NCBI RefSeq assembly: GCF_001422735.1 | Contig: NZ_LMLZ01000021.1 | Coordinates: 227-64,226, forward strand | DNA from: Acidovorax sp. Leaf78 | Lineage (GTDB): Bacteria > Pseudomonadota > Gammaproteobacteria > Burkholderiales > Burkholderiaceae_C | Direction: 5' to 3' | Length of the DNA stretch: 64,000 bases | In this document: positions 26,405-35,859 of the stretch, piece by piece | Layout of the letters: every line of letters begins with the position of its first letter | How positions within the stretch are numbered: position 1 is the first letter of the stretch | Translations under genes and position numbers: made by a program | The notes under the pieces: generated by a model | The model's database searches: none | The model's input: the letters and a program-made list of their open reading frames with translations, nothing else | Told to the model about the DNA's origin: nothing

Positions 26405-26855
26405 GCCGATTCTTCTGGTCGAGGACGACCTGCGCGACCAGGAACTGACGCTCCTGGCCCTGGAGCGAAGCCAGCTGGCCAACGACGTCGTGGTGCTGCG
26501 CGATGGCGCCGCAGCGCTCGACTACCTGCGCCGCGAAGGCGAATATGCCGACCGCGCCGAAGGCAACCCGGCGGTGATCCTGCTCGATCTGAAGCTGCCC
26601 AAGGTCAACGGACTGGAGGTGCTTGAAGCGGTCCGCCAGAGTCCGGCACTGCGCAGTGTTCCGGTGGTGATGTTGACCTCTTCGCAGGAAGAAAGCGACC
26701 TGTTGCGCAGCTACGAACTGGGTGTCAACGCGTATGTAGTCAAGCCCGTCGAATTCAAGCAATTCGTGTCTGCCATCGCCGATCTGGGCGTGTTTTGGGC
26801 AGTGCTCAATGAGCCGCCCCCAGGGTCCCTGCGCACCAACCGCAGGTACGAGTAG
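26397..26855 (+). CDS. Rcp1-like single-domain response regulator
   Basis: The 152-residue CheY-like protein has an acidic pocket (LLVEDD), phospho-acceptor Asp near residue 63 (LLDLKLPKVNGLE), a threonine switch (VMLTSS) and lysine (VVKPVEF). It resembles Rcp1-type partners of phytochromes. Overlap with the photoreceptor gene indicates co-translation, so it is the likely phosphate acceptor. It has no output domain. Confidence 0.93.
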   Translation: MLKPILLVEDDLRDQELTLLALERSQLANDVVVLRDGAAALDYLRREGEYADRAEGNPAVILLDLKLPKVNGLEVLEAVRQSPALRSVPVVMLTSSQEESDLLRSYELGVNAYVVKPVEFKQFVSAIADLGVFWAVLNEPPPGSLRTNRRYE

Positions 26856-26867
26856 ATCTTGGGCACC

Positions 26868-29444
26868 ATGGTCCGATCGGAGCACCCGCTGAGGGTCGTG
26901 TTGCTGGAGGATTCCGCGTTCGACGCTGAACTGCTCCAGGAATTCTTGCTGGGTATCTACCCCCGCGCCCACATCGAATGGGTTCGCAATGCCCAGGGCT
27001 TTGCGGGCGCGCTGGAGCGCGGCGGTTTCGACGTCATCCTGTCCGACCACGAACTGGGCGGCTTTACCGGCACCGAGGCGCTCGACCTGGCCCGCGAGCG
27101 GATGCCGCTGGTTCCCTTCATTTTTGTATCCGGGGTGATCGGCGAGGACAACGCGGTAGAACTGCTCAAGCGCGGCGCGACCGACTATGTGAGCAAGTCG
27201 AGGTTGCCACGGCTCGCGTCCGTGCTGGACCGCGCGCTGCGCGAGGTGGCAGAGCGGTCAGCCCGCATCGCGGCAGTGGCCGAGATGCAGACCGCCAAGG
27301 AAGAAGCCGAACGGTTGACGGTGGAGCTGGCCCAGCGCGTGCGCGAAGTGGAAACAGGGCAGGCGCGGCTGCGGGCCGCCACCGATGCTGGCGAGCTGGG
27401 CGTATGGCAACTGGACCTGGCGCGGCAAGAGCTCATGGCCTCAGGCCACTGCAAGGCCAACTTCGGCCGCGACGAATCCCTGCCGTTTACCTACGCCGAA
27501 CTGCTGGGCGCCGTGCATCCCGATGACCTGGCGCGCATGCAAGCCTCGGTCGCCCACACGATCGCGACCGGCGAGGACTACCGCATCGAGTACCGGATCG
27601 TGCGGCCGGATGGCCAGCTGGCGTGGGTGCGGATCATGGGCCGCCTGGAGCGTGACGCGGAGGGCCAACCCGCCTACATGGCCGGCATCTCGCAGGAGAT
27701 CACCGACATCGTGCTGGCCGGCCGGCGTGCGCAGCTGATGGAGCTTCTGGAACGCGATGTCTATGGCGTCCCGCACGAGCCGCATGAAATCGCCTACCGC
27801 GCCGCCGAGGCCCTGGGCCGGGTGCTGGACGTGAGCCGTGCTGGCTACGGCTTGATCGACCGCGAGGCAGAGACGATCACCATCGACCGCGACTGGAACG
27901 CGCCGGGCATTGCGACCTTGGCAGGCACGCTTCATTTTCGGGACTTCGGCAGCTACATCGAAGACCTCAAGCGGGGGGAGACGGTGGTATTTGCCGATGC
28001 CCGCACCGACCCGCGCACGCGCGATACGGCCGATGCGCTGATCGCCATCAGTGCGCAGTCGGTCATCAACATGCCGGTGAATGAGGAAGGCGGCTTGGTG
28101 GCATTGCTGTACCTGAACCATGCCACCTTGCGGCATTGGACGGCGGACGAAATGAGCCTCATCCGCGAGGTGGCGCACAGAACCCGTCACGCGGTGGAGC
28201 GCCGGCGCGCCGAACAAAACCTGCATGCGCTGGCGAACTCGCTCGAACGCAAGGTCAAGGAGCGCACCGCTGAACTCATGCGGACCGAAGCCGCACTGCG
28301 GCAGTCCCAGAAGATGGAAGCCGTGGGCCAGCTGACCGGCGGCCTGGCGCATGATTTCAACAACTTGCTCGGTGCGATCTCGGGCAGCCTGGAGCTGCTC
28401 AAACGCCAGGCCGGCAAGGAATCTCCGTCCTTGCGCTACATCGAGATGGGCCAGACCGCGACCAAACGGGCAGCCGCGCTCACGCACCGTCTGTTGGCCT
28501 TCTCCCGCCAGCAGACGCTCGAGCCCAAGGTCGTGCAGGTCAATCAATTGATCGGCGGGTTCGAGGACCTGATTCGCCGCTCCATAGGACCGCAGGTTGC
28601 GCTGGAAGTGCTTGCCGGGACCGGCGTGTGGCCGGTGCTCGCCGACCCCGGACAGCTCGAAAATGCGCTGCTGAACCTGTGCATCAATGCCCGCGATGCC
28701 ATGCCCGACGGCGGCCGCCTGGTGGTGGAGACCACCAACCGGTCCATCGATGAACGCACCGCCAGCGACGAAGGCATGCGGCCGGGCCAGTACGTGTCGA
28801 TTGCCGTGACCGACGACGGTACCGGTATGCCTGCCGAAGTGATCGCCCGCGCGTTCGACCCCTTTTTCACGACGAAACCCCTTGGAATGGGGACCGGCCT
28901 GGGTCTTTCCATGGTCTACGGCTTCGCGCGCCAGTCAGGGGGGCAGGCCAGGATCCACTCGGAAGTGGGCGCAGGCACCACCGTGTGCATCTTCTTGCCG
29001 CGGCACCTGGGTGAAGACACTGTCCGCAATGAGCACACCGCGCAGGCGCCACCGCTCGGCAACACCGGGCTGGGCGAGACCATACTGGTCGTCGATGATG
29101 AAGCCTCGGTCCGCGCGTTGATGGCGGAGGTCCTGCGTGAGATGGGCTACCGCGTGCTGGAGGCAGAGGACGGGCTTGGCGCGGTCGAGCTGCTGCAGCA
29201 CGACCCCTCCGTGACGCTGCTCGTCACCGACGTGGGCTTGCCCGGCGGAATGAATGGCCGCCAGGTGGCCGATGCGGCCCGCACGACGCATCCGGCGCTC
29301 AAGGTGCTGTTCGTGACGGGTTATGCCGAAAATGCCGTGCTCAGCCACGGACACCTGCCCACCGGCATGCAGGTGCTGACCAAGCCTTTCGAGTTGCATG
29401 TGTTCGGCCAGAAGGTGCAGACGCTGGTCAAGGCTGCGTTCTAG
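26868..29444 (+). CDS. Hybrid histidine kinase: REC-PAS-GAF-HisKA-HATPase-REC
   Basis: The protein is 858 residues from the ATG at 26868; a TTG at 26859 is an alternative. Domains: N-terminal receiver (LLEDSAFDAELL, Asp about 59 in LSDHELGG), coiled coil, PAS (about 165-290), GAF (about 300-450), HisKA with GLAHDFNNLL (His about 494), HATPase (DDGTGMP, GTGLGLSMVYGFARQSGG), and C-terminal receiver (TDVGLPGGMNG, Asp about 787). It starts 12 bp after the receiver gene, in the phytochrome operon. A receiver at both ends suggests it takes phosphate from upstream and relays it on. No DNA-binding output is in the operon. Confidence 0.93.
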   Translation: MVRSEHPLRVVLLEDSAFDAELLQEFLLGIYPRAHIEWVRNAQGFAGALERGGFDVILSDHELGGFTGTEALDLARERMPLVPFIFVSGVIGEDNAVELLKRGATDYVSKSRLPRLASVLDRALREVAERSARIAAVAEMQTAKEEAERLTVELAQRVREVETGQARLRAATDAGELGVWQLDLARQELMASGHCKANFGRDESLPFTYAELLGAVHPDDLARMQASVAHTIATGEDYRIEYRIVRPDGQLAWVRIMGRLERDAEGQPAYMAGISQEITDIVLAGRRAQLMELLERDVYGVPHEPHEIAYRAAEALGRVLDVSRAGYGLIDREAETITIDRDWNAPGIATLAGTLHFRDFGSYIEDLKRGETVVFADARTDPRTRDTADALIAISAQSVINMPVNEEGGLVALLYLNHATLRHWTADEMSLIREVAHRTRHAVERRRAEQNLHALANSLERKVKERTAELMRTEAALRQSQKMEAVGQLTGGLAHDFNNLLGAISGSLELLKRQAGKESPSLRYIEMGQTATKRAAALTHRLLAFSRQQTLEPKVVQVNQLIGGFEDLIRRSIGPQVALEVLAGTGVWPVLADPGQLENALLNLCINARDAMPDGGRLVVETTNRSIDERTASDEGMRPGQYVSIAVTDDGTGMPAEVIARAFDPFFTTKPLGMGTGLGLSMVYGFARQSGGQARIHSEVGAGTTVCIFLPRHLGEDTVRNEHTAQAPPLGNTGLGETILVVDDEASVRALMAEVLREMGYRVLEAEDGLGAVELLQHDPSVTLLVTDVGLPGGMNGRQVADAARTTHPALKVLFVTGYAENAVLSHGHLPTGMQVLTKPFELHVFGQKVQTLVKAAF

Positions 29445-29493
29445 TCGCCGCGCTCCGCCGCCCCCGCCGATCCGGTGGTCGGCTACGCCGGCC

Positions 29494-29856
29494 TTAACCG
29501 CCCGCGCGCTTGACCTTGTGGCCCAGCTTCTGCAGCGCGGCCATCACGCGGTCCACATGGTCGCCCTGCACTTCGATCACGCCGTCCTTCACCGTGCCGC
29601 CGCTGCCGCAGGCGGCCTTGAGCTGCTTGCCCAGCTGCTCCAGCGCGGCGGCGTCGACCAGCACGCCCTTGACCAATGTCACGGCCTTGCCGCCGCGGCC
29701 CTTGGTCTCGCGCGACACGCGCACGATGCCGTCGCCCGTGGGCAGCGGCTTGTTCTGGTGGCAGACGCACTGCGCCACAGGCTGGCGGCAGCCTGGGCAC
29801 ATGCGCCCCGCGTCGGTGGAGTACACCAGCCCGCCCAGGTCCGCGAACGACTTCAT
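29494..29856 (-). CDS. yciH: SUI1/eIF1-family protein, YciH type
   Basis: A 120-residue protein with the SUI1 fold (GDGIVRVSRETKGRGGKAV, ACGSGGTVKDGVIEVQGDH and KLGHKVKRAGG), related to eukaryotic initiation factor eIF1. An N-terminal cysteine cluster (MCPGCRQPVAQCVC) could bind zinc. YciH homologues influence translation-initiation fidelity or stress translation. It overlaps the DUF2721 gene upstream by ATGA. Confidence 0.9.
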   Translation of the reverse strand: MKSFADLGGLVYSTDAGRMCPGCRQPVAQCVCHQNKPLPTGDGIVRVSRETKGRGGKAVTLVKGVLVDAAALEQLGKQLKAACGSGGTVKDGVIEVQGDHVDRVMAALQKLGHKVKRAGG

Positions 29857-30320
29857 CGCTTGTGCTCCACTTCGTTCTGCAGCATGTGAAAGTCCAGCAG
29901 GCGCGTGGCAAGCAGCGTTTCGGTCAGAAAGCACACGAGCGCGAGCAGGAATGAGGCCACCCCTGCCAGGAAGCCCGCCACCGCCAGCCGGTTGGACTGG
30001 AAGTTCGTCGTCTCGCCCAGGAACAGCAGGATGATGGTGATGCCGATCAGGAAAGCGCAGAACGTGAGCAGCCCGATGCAGCCATTGGCCAGCCGCCCGC
30101 GCAGCCGCAGGTCGGCCAGTTCCTTGTAGGCACGGGCCAGGAATTCGGGCTCGGTGTTGGCGCGTGCGCGGTCTTCCACCACACGCGCCCGGTCGATGAT
30201 GCGGGCCAGGCGGCCGGCCACGGCGCCGATCATCCCGGAGACGGCGGTGAGCAGGAACACCGGCGCCACCGCGAGCTGGATGCCATGGGTGATGTTGGAC
30301 GGATCGAGGGTCAGGGCCAT
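29853..30320 (-). CDS. DUF2721 family membrane protein
   Basis: A 155-residue protein with three hydrophobic stretches (APVFLLTAVSGMIGAVAGRL, GLLTFCAFLIGITIILLF and AVAGFLAGVASFLLALVCFL) and the family's conserved RLARIIDRAR segment. An inner-membrane protein of unknown function, translationally coupled to the YciH gene. Confidence 0.88.
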   Translation of the reverse strand: MALTLDPSNITHGIQLAVAPVFLLTAVSGMIGAVAGRLARIIDRARVVEDRARANTEPEFLARAYKELADLRLRGRLANGCIGLLTFCAFLIGITIILLFLGETTNFQSNRLAVAGFLAGVASFLLALVCFLTETLLATRLLDFHMLQNEVEHKR

Positions 30321-30503
30321 GGTTGCGAAGAAGAAGTGACGAAAAAGCAGGCGGCCTGATTATCGGTGCCACCGCCCGCAGCCGGGCAGCCCCTGTGCCG
30401 CCGCTGCAACTGCGGCGACAATGGCGGCTTCCCTTCCTCCACGCGCAGCGCCCTGCGGCCCCATCCTGGCTAGCCGTCCGTGCGCCTGCCCTGCCCCCTG
30501 CCC

Positions 30504-31793
30504 ATGCCCTTTGCTTCCCTCGGCCTGTCCCCGGCCCTCGTCCATGCCGCCACCCAGCTGGGGTTCACTGCGCCCACGCCCATCCAGGCCGAGGCCATAC
30601 CGGCCATTTTGCAAGGCTCGGACGTGCTGGGCGCCGCGCAGACCGGCTCGGGCAAGACCGCCGCCTTTGCCCTGCCTCTGCTGCAGCTGCTGCCCCTGAG
30701 CGCCACCTCCGGGCCGCGCCGCGTGCGCGCCCTGGTGCTGGTGCCCACGCGCGAGCTGGCCGCGCAGGTGGGCGAGGTGCTGCGCAGCCTGGCCCAGCAC
30801 CTGCAGCAGCCGCTGAAGGTGGCCATCGTGTTCGGAGGCGTGTCGATCAACCCCCAGATGCTGGGCCTGCGCGGCGGCGCCGACATCGTGGTGGCCACGC
30901 CCGGGCGCCTGCTGGACCTGGTGGAGCACAACGCGCTGCGCCTGTCTGCCGTGGCGCACCTGGTGCTGGACGAAGCCGACCGCCTGCTGGACCTGGGCTT
31001 CGCCGAAGAACTGCAGCGCGTGCTGGCGCTGCTGCCCACGCAGCGGCAGAACCTGTTTTTCTCGGCCACCTTCCCGGCCGCGGTGCAGGCGCTGGCCGAT
31101 GCACTGCTCAAGAGCCCCGTGCGGGTCGAAGTACCCCACACGCCGGGCAACGAGCCTTCCATCGAGCAGCGCGCCATTGCGGTGGATGCTGCCCGCCGCA
31201 CCCAGCTGCTGCGCCACCTGGTCAAGGAGCACGGCTGGTCGCGCGTGCTGGTGTTCGTGGCCACGCAGTACGCGGCCGAGCATGTGGCTGAAAAGCTCTA
31301 CAAGGCCGGCATCTTCGCCTCGCCCTTCCACGGCGGGCTGAGCCAGGGCGCCCGCAAACAGGTGCTGCAGGAGTTCAAGGACGAACGCTGGCAGGTGGTG
31401 GTGACCACCGACCTGGCCGCACGCGGCATCGACATTGCGCAGTTGCCCGCCGTGGTCAACTACGACCTGCCGCGCTCTGCGGTGGACTACGTGCACCGCA
31501 TCGGCCGCACAGGCCGCGCAGGCGAGAGCGGCGTGGCCGTGAGCTTTGTGACGGCCGACGCCGAAGCGCATTTCCGGCTGATCGAAAAGCGCCAGCACCT
31601 GGCACTGCCACTGGAGCAGATTGCGGGCTTCGAGCGGACCGCAACGGCCCCTGCCGCTGCGCCCGATGCGCAGTCACCCGCCGGCACCGGCGGCATCAAG
31701 GGCAAGCGCCCGAACAAGAAGGACAAGTTGCGGGCCGCTGCTGCCGCGGCGGCAGCAGCCGGCGACGCCGAGCACGGGCCCGGCAAGGCATAA
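30504..31793 (+). CDS. DEAD-box ATP-dependent RNA helicase, RhlE-like
   Basis: The protein is 429 residues from the ATG at 30504; a GTG at 30480 would add eight residues. Motifs in order: Q motif (GFTAPTPIQAEAIP), AQTGSGKT (about 45), PTRELAAQV, TPGRLLDL, DEAD (about 155), SAT, then helicase C with TDLAARGIDI and HRIGRTGRAG. The C-terminal tail is short and basic-alanine-rich (KGKRPNKKDKLRAAAAAAA). It probably acts in ribosome assembly or RNA turnover. It is divergent from the DUF2721 gene. Confidence 0.94.
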   Translation: MPFASLGLSPALVHAATQLGFTAPTPIQAEAIPAILQGSDVLGAAQTGSGKTAAFALPLLQLLPLSATSGPRRVRALVLVPTRELAAQVGEVLRSLAQHLQQPLKVAIVFGGVSINPQMLGLRGGADIVVATPGRLLDLVEHNALRLSAVAHLVLDEADRLLDLGFAEELQRVLALLPTQRQNLFFSATFPAAVQALADALLKSPVRVEVPHTPGNEPSIEQRAIAVDAARRTQLLRHLVKEHGWSRVLVFVATQYAAEHVAEKLYKAGIFASPFHGGLSQGARKQVLQEFKDERWQVVVTTDLAARGIDIAQLPAVVNYDLPRSAVDYVHRIGRTGRAGESGVAVSFVTADAEAHFRLIEKRQHLALPLEQIAGFERTATAPAAAPDAQSPAGTGGIKGKRPNKKDKLRAAAAAAAAAGDAEHGPGKA

Positions 31794-31803
31794 GCGCCTG
31801 CAC

Positions 31804-31836
31804 AAAAAAAAGCGCTGGGGCATGCCTCCAGCGCTT
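31804..31836 (-). terminator. Intrinsic terminator for the minus-strand DUF6172 gene
   Basis: AAGCGCTGG (31810-31818) and CCAGCGCTT (31828-31836) are perfect 9-bp arms with a 9-nt loop. On the minus strand the hairpin is followed by a run of Ts (the As at 31804-31811); on the plus strand no T-run follows. It should therefore stop minus-strand transcription. Confidence 0.8.
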
Positions 31837-31919
31837 CGTGATACGACCCTGTCACCCAATTTGAGCGGTGACCCGGTGACCGGGCCACCAGCGGTCAGGG
31901 GTTCATTGGGGCCAGTCGG

Positions 31920-32261
31920 TCAGGCCTCTTCGTCGTCCATCCCCTCATCGCCCTCGCCTTCAGGCTCTGCGCCGGGAGGCCGCGCCTTGCGCTGGCCGGG
32001 CTTGGCGAAGATCTCGACGTAGAACTGCGGGCCACCCTCGGCGGCCACCGCGTTGATGCGCTCGGTCAGCGCAGACAGGTGCACCACCTCGGCGGCGTCC
32101 TGGGTACGGCCGAAGCGGCAGTCGAAGTCCCAGTAGTCGGCGCCTTCAGGCAGATCGCGGCGGCGTTCGCGCTTGATGTACTTGCGGATTTCGTGCTTGA
32201 CGGCATCCAGGATGCGGTCCGGATTCTTGCCTTCGGCGTGGAGTTGAAAAGTTTTTCTCAT
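31920..32261 (-). CDS. DUF6172 family protein
   Basis: The protein is 113 residues from the ATG at 32261 (MRKTFQLHAEGKNPDRILDA); longer upstream frames are not credible. It contains the conserved HEIRKYIKRERRRDLPEG and the YWDFDCRFG block, and ends in an acidic tail. Proteobacterial members are small cytoplasmic proteins of unknown function. A minus-strand terminator lies 80 bp downstream. Confidence 0.82.
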   Translation of the reverse strand: MRKTFQLHAEGKNPDRILDAVKHEIRKYIKRERRRDLPEGADYWDFDCRFGRTQDAAEVVHLSALTERINAVAAEGGPQFYVEIFAKPGQRKARPPGAEPEGEGDEGMDDEEA

Positions 32262-32352
32262 GGCTGATGGTAGCGCCCCCGGCACAAACCCATTCCCAGT
32301 TGAAAACCCAGATGCCACAATGGCGCACAACATCTGGTGACAAACCACACCC

Positions 32353-33636
32353 ATGCACCCCTCCATCGATCTGCTGCAAGCGCTGCCGGCGGCGGTATTG
32401 GTCACGCAGAACGGGGCCATCCGTTTTGCCAATGCGGCGGGTGCGCAGTTGCTGGGGTTTGACAGCCCAGAAGGCCTGATCGGTCAGGTGCTCGCCGAGT
32501 TCGTGCACCCCCTGGATCAGCGCCGCTCCAACCGGCGCGTACAGCAGGTGGCGGGGGCCGATCAGGCCCGGCGGCCCAACAAATCCTCCGAATTCCGGGT
32601 GCGCACGCAGCAGGGCCAGCTGCGCATGGTGCTGGTGAGCAGCGTCGCCATCGACTGGGAAGGCGCGCCCGCCGTGCTGATGACCGGTATGGACATGACT
32701 CACCAGAGCGAGATCGAGGCCGAGCTGCGCGAGAGCGAGCAGAGCTTTCGCCGCCTGTTCGAGAACATGCAGGACGTGTACTACCGCACCAATGCGCAGG
32801 GCGTGGTGCAGCACGTGGGCCCGGCCGTGCGGCGCGTGCTGGGCTACGAGCCGCACGAGATCGAGGGCCGCACCGCCGAGTCGTACTACCCGCAAAGCTC
32901 CGACCGCGATGCGTTCAAGGCGGCCATCCTCGCGCAGGGCGAGGTCTCGGACTTCCCCGGCCAGATGGTGCGCCGCGACGGCCAGGTGATCGACATCTCC
33001 ATCAGCAGCCACGCGCTGTACGACCACGCCGGCAATTTTGCGGGTGTGGAGGGCATCTACCGCGACGTGACGCAGCGCAAGAACCTGGAGCGCGAGCTGC
33101 AGCGCTTGGCCACCACCGACATGCTGACCGGCATGGCCAACCGGCGCGCCTTCCTGGAATGCGCCGAGTCGGTGTACGCGCATTCGCTGCGCAATGGCGA
33201 GCCCATCACCCTGCTGATGCTGGACCTGGACCACTTCAAGTCCATCAACGACCGCTTCGGCCACCTGGAGGGCGACCGCGCCCTGGCGGCGTTTGCCCAG
33301 GCCGTCAAAAGCCAGCTGCGCGCGAGCGACGTCGTGGGCCGCCTGGGCGGCGAGGAATTCGGCGTGCTGCTGCCGCTCACCGCCATCGACGAGGGGCTGG
33401 AGGTGGCCACGCGCATCCTCGCCAGCATCCGGGCGCTGCAACTGAGCGACGATGCAGGCCAGCCCTACGGCATCACCGCCAGCATGGGCCTGGGCGCCTT
33501 TCGGCAGACCGACCGCAGCCTGCGCGATGCGCTCGACCGTGCGGACCAGGCGCTGTACCTGGCCAAGCACCGGGGGCGCAACCAGATCGCATCGCTGGAG
33601 CCCACCGGTCCGCAGCCAGAAACGCCGGGCCACTGA
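32353..33636 (+). CDS. PAS-PAS-GGDEF diguanylate cyclase
   Basis: The 427-residue soluble protein has two PAS domains (about 5-115 and 125-245) and a GGDEF domain (about 250-420). The active-site motif GGEEF is near residue 331, and an RxxD inhibitory site (RASD) precedes it at the standard distance, so it should make c-di-GMP with product inhibition. Other cyclase blocks are TTDMLTGMANRRAF and LDLDHFKSINDRFGH. No EAL domain or membrane segment. Signal unknown. Confidence 0.93.
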   Translation: MHPSIDLLQALPAAVLVTQNGAIRFANAAGAQLLGFDSPEGLIGQVLAEFVHPLDQRRSNRRVQQVAGADQARRPNKSSEFRVRTQQGQLRMVLVSSVAIDWEGAPAVLMTGMDMTHQSEIEAELRESEQSFRRLFENMQDVYYRTNAQGVVQHVGPAVRRVLGYEPHEIEGRTAESYYPQSSDRDAFKAAILAQGEVSDFPGQMVRRDGQVIDISISSHALYDHAGNFAGVEGIYRDVTQRKNLERELQRLATTDMLTGMANRRAFLECAESVYAHSLRNGEPITLLMLDLDHFKSINDRFGHLEGDRALAAFAQAVKSQLRASDVVGRLGGEEFGVLLPLTAIDEGLEVATRILASIRALQLSDDAGQPYGITASMGLGAFRQTDRSLRDALDRADQALYLAKHRGRNQIASLEPTGPQPETPGH

Positions 33637-33687
33637 CCGCCTCCTCTGCCCGCGCGGCCATCGCCGCCGGGCCACGGCGGGCCCCGG

Positions 33688-33927
33688 TCAGATCCGCATC
33701 CGCTCCTGCTGCAGGTTCCACAGGCAGGCCGCGATGCGCAGCAGCATCTCCATCACGTGCTCGGCGCCGCCGTGCGACAGCTCCAGGTCGTCGATGATCA
33801 TGGCCAGTTGCGCGATGGCGTCTTCGGGCGTGGCCGCGCCGCCCGTGTGGGCGATCTCTGCAATGGCGATGAGTACGTCCGTCCGGTTCATGGGAATGGG
33901 CGCAGGGTGGTCGGCGCGGGTGTTCAC
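33688..33927 (-). CDS. Small hypothetical protein downstream of a chemoreceptor
   Basis: A protein of up to 79 residues from a GTG at 33927 that overlaps the chemoreceptor stop (GTGA); an internal ATG at 33891 gives 67 residues. The mostly helical acidic core ([31 protein letters not shown]) has no family I recognise. Overlap suggests co-expression with the receptor. Confidence 0.55.
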   Translation of the reverse strand: MNTRADHPAPIPMNRTDVLIAIAEIAHTGGAATPEDAIAQLAMIIDDLELSHGGAEHVMEMLLRIAACLWNLQQERMRI

Positions 33928-35552
33928 CGGGGCGCCATGGACAGCCGGGGCTGTACTGCGGTGTCCGCGCCGGCCAGGCGCAGCGGCTCGTCGCCGGCTG
34001 CGCCAGCCTGCGGGCCCAGCTGAAACTGGCGGATCACATCCAGCAGGCGCCGGGCCTGGTTCTTCATGCCGGTGGAGGCCGACGAGCTGTCGTCCACCAG
34101 CGCCGCATTCTGCTGCGTGGCCACATCGAGCTGGCGCACGGCCTCGCCGATCTGCGCGATGCCGCGCGCCTGCTCCTGGCCCGCGCCCTGGATCTCGCTG
34201 ATCAGCTCCACCACCTGGTCCACATGGCGCACGGTGTTGGCCACGCGCTCGCCCGCCTGGCCGACCAGGGTGGAGCCGCGCTCCACACCCCGCACGCTGG
34301 CGGTGATGAGGCCGCGGATTTCACGCGCCGCAGTGCTGCTGCGCTGCGACAGCCCCCGCACCTCGCCCGCCACCACCGCAAAGCCGCGCCCCTGCTCGCC
34401 CGCGCGGGCCGCCTCCACCGCGGCATTCAGCGCCAGCAGGTTGGTCTGGAAAGCGATGTCGTCGATGACCTTGATGATGTCGTTGATCTTGCGCGACTGG
34501 GCGTTGATCTCCTGCATGGTGGCGATGACGTCCTGCATCACGCTGCCGCCTTCGTTGGCGACCTTGCTGGCCTCCTGGGCCAGGCGCGTGGCGCGGCCTG
34601 CGTTGTCGGTGTTGTGCTGCACGGTGGCGGTCAGCTGTTCCATCGATGCGGCCGTCTCCTGCAGGCTCGATGCCTGCACCTCGGTGCGGCGGGCCAGGTC
34701 TTCAGCACCGCCCGCGATCTGCACCGCATCGCGCGCCACGGTCTCGGTGCTGTCGCGCACCTCGGTGATCACGCGCACCAATTGGCCGTTCATCTCGCGC
34801 AGGGCGCCCAGCAGCTCGGCGGTCTCGTCGGTGCCGCGCACCTCGATGCGCGCGCTCAGGTCGCCCCCGGCCACCGTGCGCGCCACGGCCACGGCCTGCT
34901 GCAGCGGCCGCGAGATGGACCGGGTGATGACCACCGCCATCGCCGCACCTGCCAGCAGCGCCAGCGCCGTGGCGGCCAGCATCCACACATGGATGGTCTC
35001 GCTCATGGCGCGTGCGGCGCCGAATTCATCGGCCGCCACGCGCACCTGCAGTTCCACCAGCCGCTGCACGGCGTCCTGCACCTTGGCGGCGTGGGGCCGG
35101 ATCTGGTTGATGTACAGCTCGGAGCCGTCGTCGTACTTGCCGCCCACCAGCGCGGCGGCGGCGGGGATCAGCCCCTGGTCGAGGTAGGTGGCATTGGCCT
35201 GTGCGAACGCGCGGGCCAGTGCGTCTTCTTCGGCGCCGAGCGGCTGGGCGGTGTAGGTCTTCCACAGCGTGCGGATGCGCTCCACGTTCGCTGTGAGCGT
35301 CGCGTGGGTGGCCTGGTTGGCAGTGCCCGGGTCCATGAGCATGTCCATCACCAGCACGCGGTTGCGCTGCGTGAGGTGGCTGATCTCCGCCAGCACGCCC
35401 AGCGGCACCGTGCGGTCGCCATACAGCGCCGCGCTGCGCTCGGTCAGGCGCTTGGCGCCGCTGATGCCGCCTGCGGCCAGTGCCGATAGCAAGAGCAAAA
35501 GCACCGCGAACGCCAAGGCCAGGCGGGTGCCGATTTTCATGGTCTGGAGCAT
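33924..35552 (-). CDS. Methyl-accepting chemotaxis protein
   Basis: The 542-residue transmembrane receptor (start 35552 or 35540) has a first membrane helix (about 9-30), a periplasmic four-helix-bundle sensor with [10 protein letters not shown] and YINQIRPHA, a second membrane helix (about 187-210), HAMP and a cytoplasmic signalling hairpin. The highly conserved tip is present ([20 protein letters not shown], then [18 protein letters not shown]). It lacks a CheR-binding pentapeptide. It belongs to the Tsr-like methylated-receptor class common in Comamonadaceae. No chemotaxis signalling genes are adjacent. Confidence 0.95.
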   Translation of the reverse strand: MLQTMKIGTRLALAFAVLLLLLSALAAGGISGAKRLTERSAALYGDRTVPLGVLAEISHLTQRNRVLVMDMLMDPGTANQATHATLTANVERIRTLWKTYTAQPLGAEEDALARAFAQANATYLDQGLIPAAAALVGGKYDDGSELYINQIRPHAAKVQDAVQRLVELQVRVAADEFGAARAMSETIHVWMLAATALALLAGAAMAVVITRSISRPLQQAVAVARTVAGGDLSARIEVRGTDETAELLGALREMNGQLVRVITEVRDSTETVARDAVQIAGGAEDLARRTEVQASSLQETAASMEQLTATVQHNTDNAGRATRLAQEASKVANEGGSVMQDVIATMQEINAQSRKINDIIKVIDDIAFQTNLLALNAAVEAARAGEQGRGFAVVAGEVRGLSQRSSTAAREIRGLITASVRGVERGSTLVGQAGERVANTVRHVDQVVELISEIQGAGQEQARGIAQIGEAVRQLDVATQQNAALVDDSSSASTGMKNQARRLLDVIRQFQLGPQAGAAGDEPLRLAGADTAVQPRLSMAPR

Positions 35553-35859
35553 GTGAACTTTCTGGTCGACCCGGCGGACTGGCAGCCTTGGGAAGCGGCT
35601 ACCTGTGCGACATATCCGCCGGTGTTCAGATACTATTTATTTCAAGTGACAAAATCATGACTTGGTATTCATTCGTTCCTTGATAATCCATTCACGATAA
35701 TTTCATTATCTTGAAATTGATTATCTGCAACAAAGCAATGCACCGTACCTGGCATCTACGTCCAAATCGCATGACTGCACAGGCAGCGGTTCCATCGCCA
35801 ACGCCCGGCCAGCACCGCACTCCACGATAATTCGCACTCACTGAAAATACCCGGGCACC
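35553..35859. other. A/T-rich intergenic region between chemoreceptor and CYTH-CHAD genes
   Basis: About 300 bases, A/T-rich between 35620 and 35720, with recurrent GATAAT words and one good dyad listed separately. It presumably holds both divergent promoters. Confidence 0.5.
35699..35718. promoter_or_regulatory. AATTTCA-N6-TGAAATT dyad
   Basis: Perfect 7-bp arms at 35699-35705 and 35712-35718 flank TTATCT, within the A/T-rich divergent promoter region. GATAAT words on both sides could be part of the site. Regulator unknown. Confidence 0.35.
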
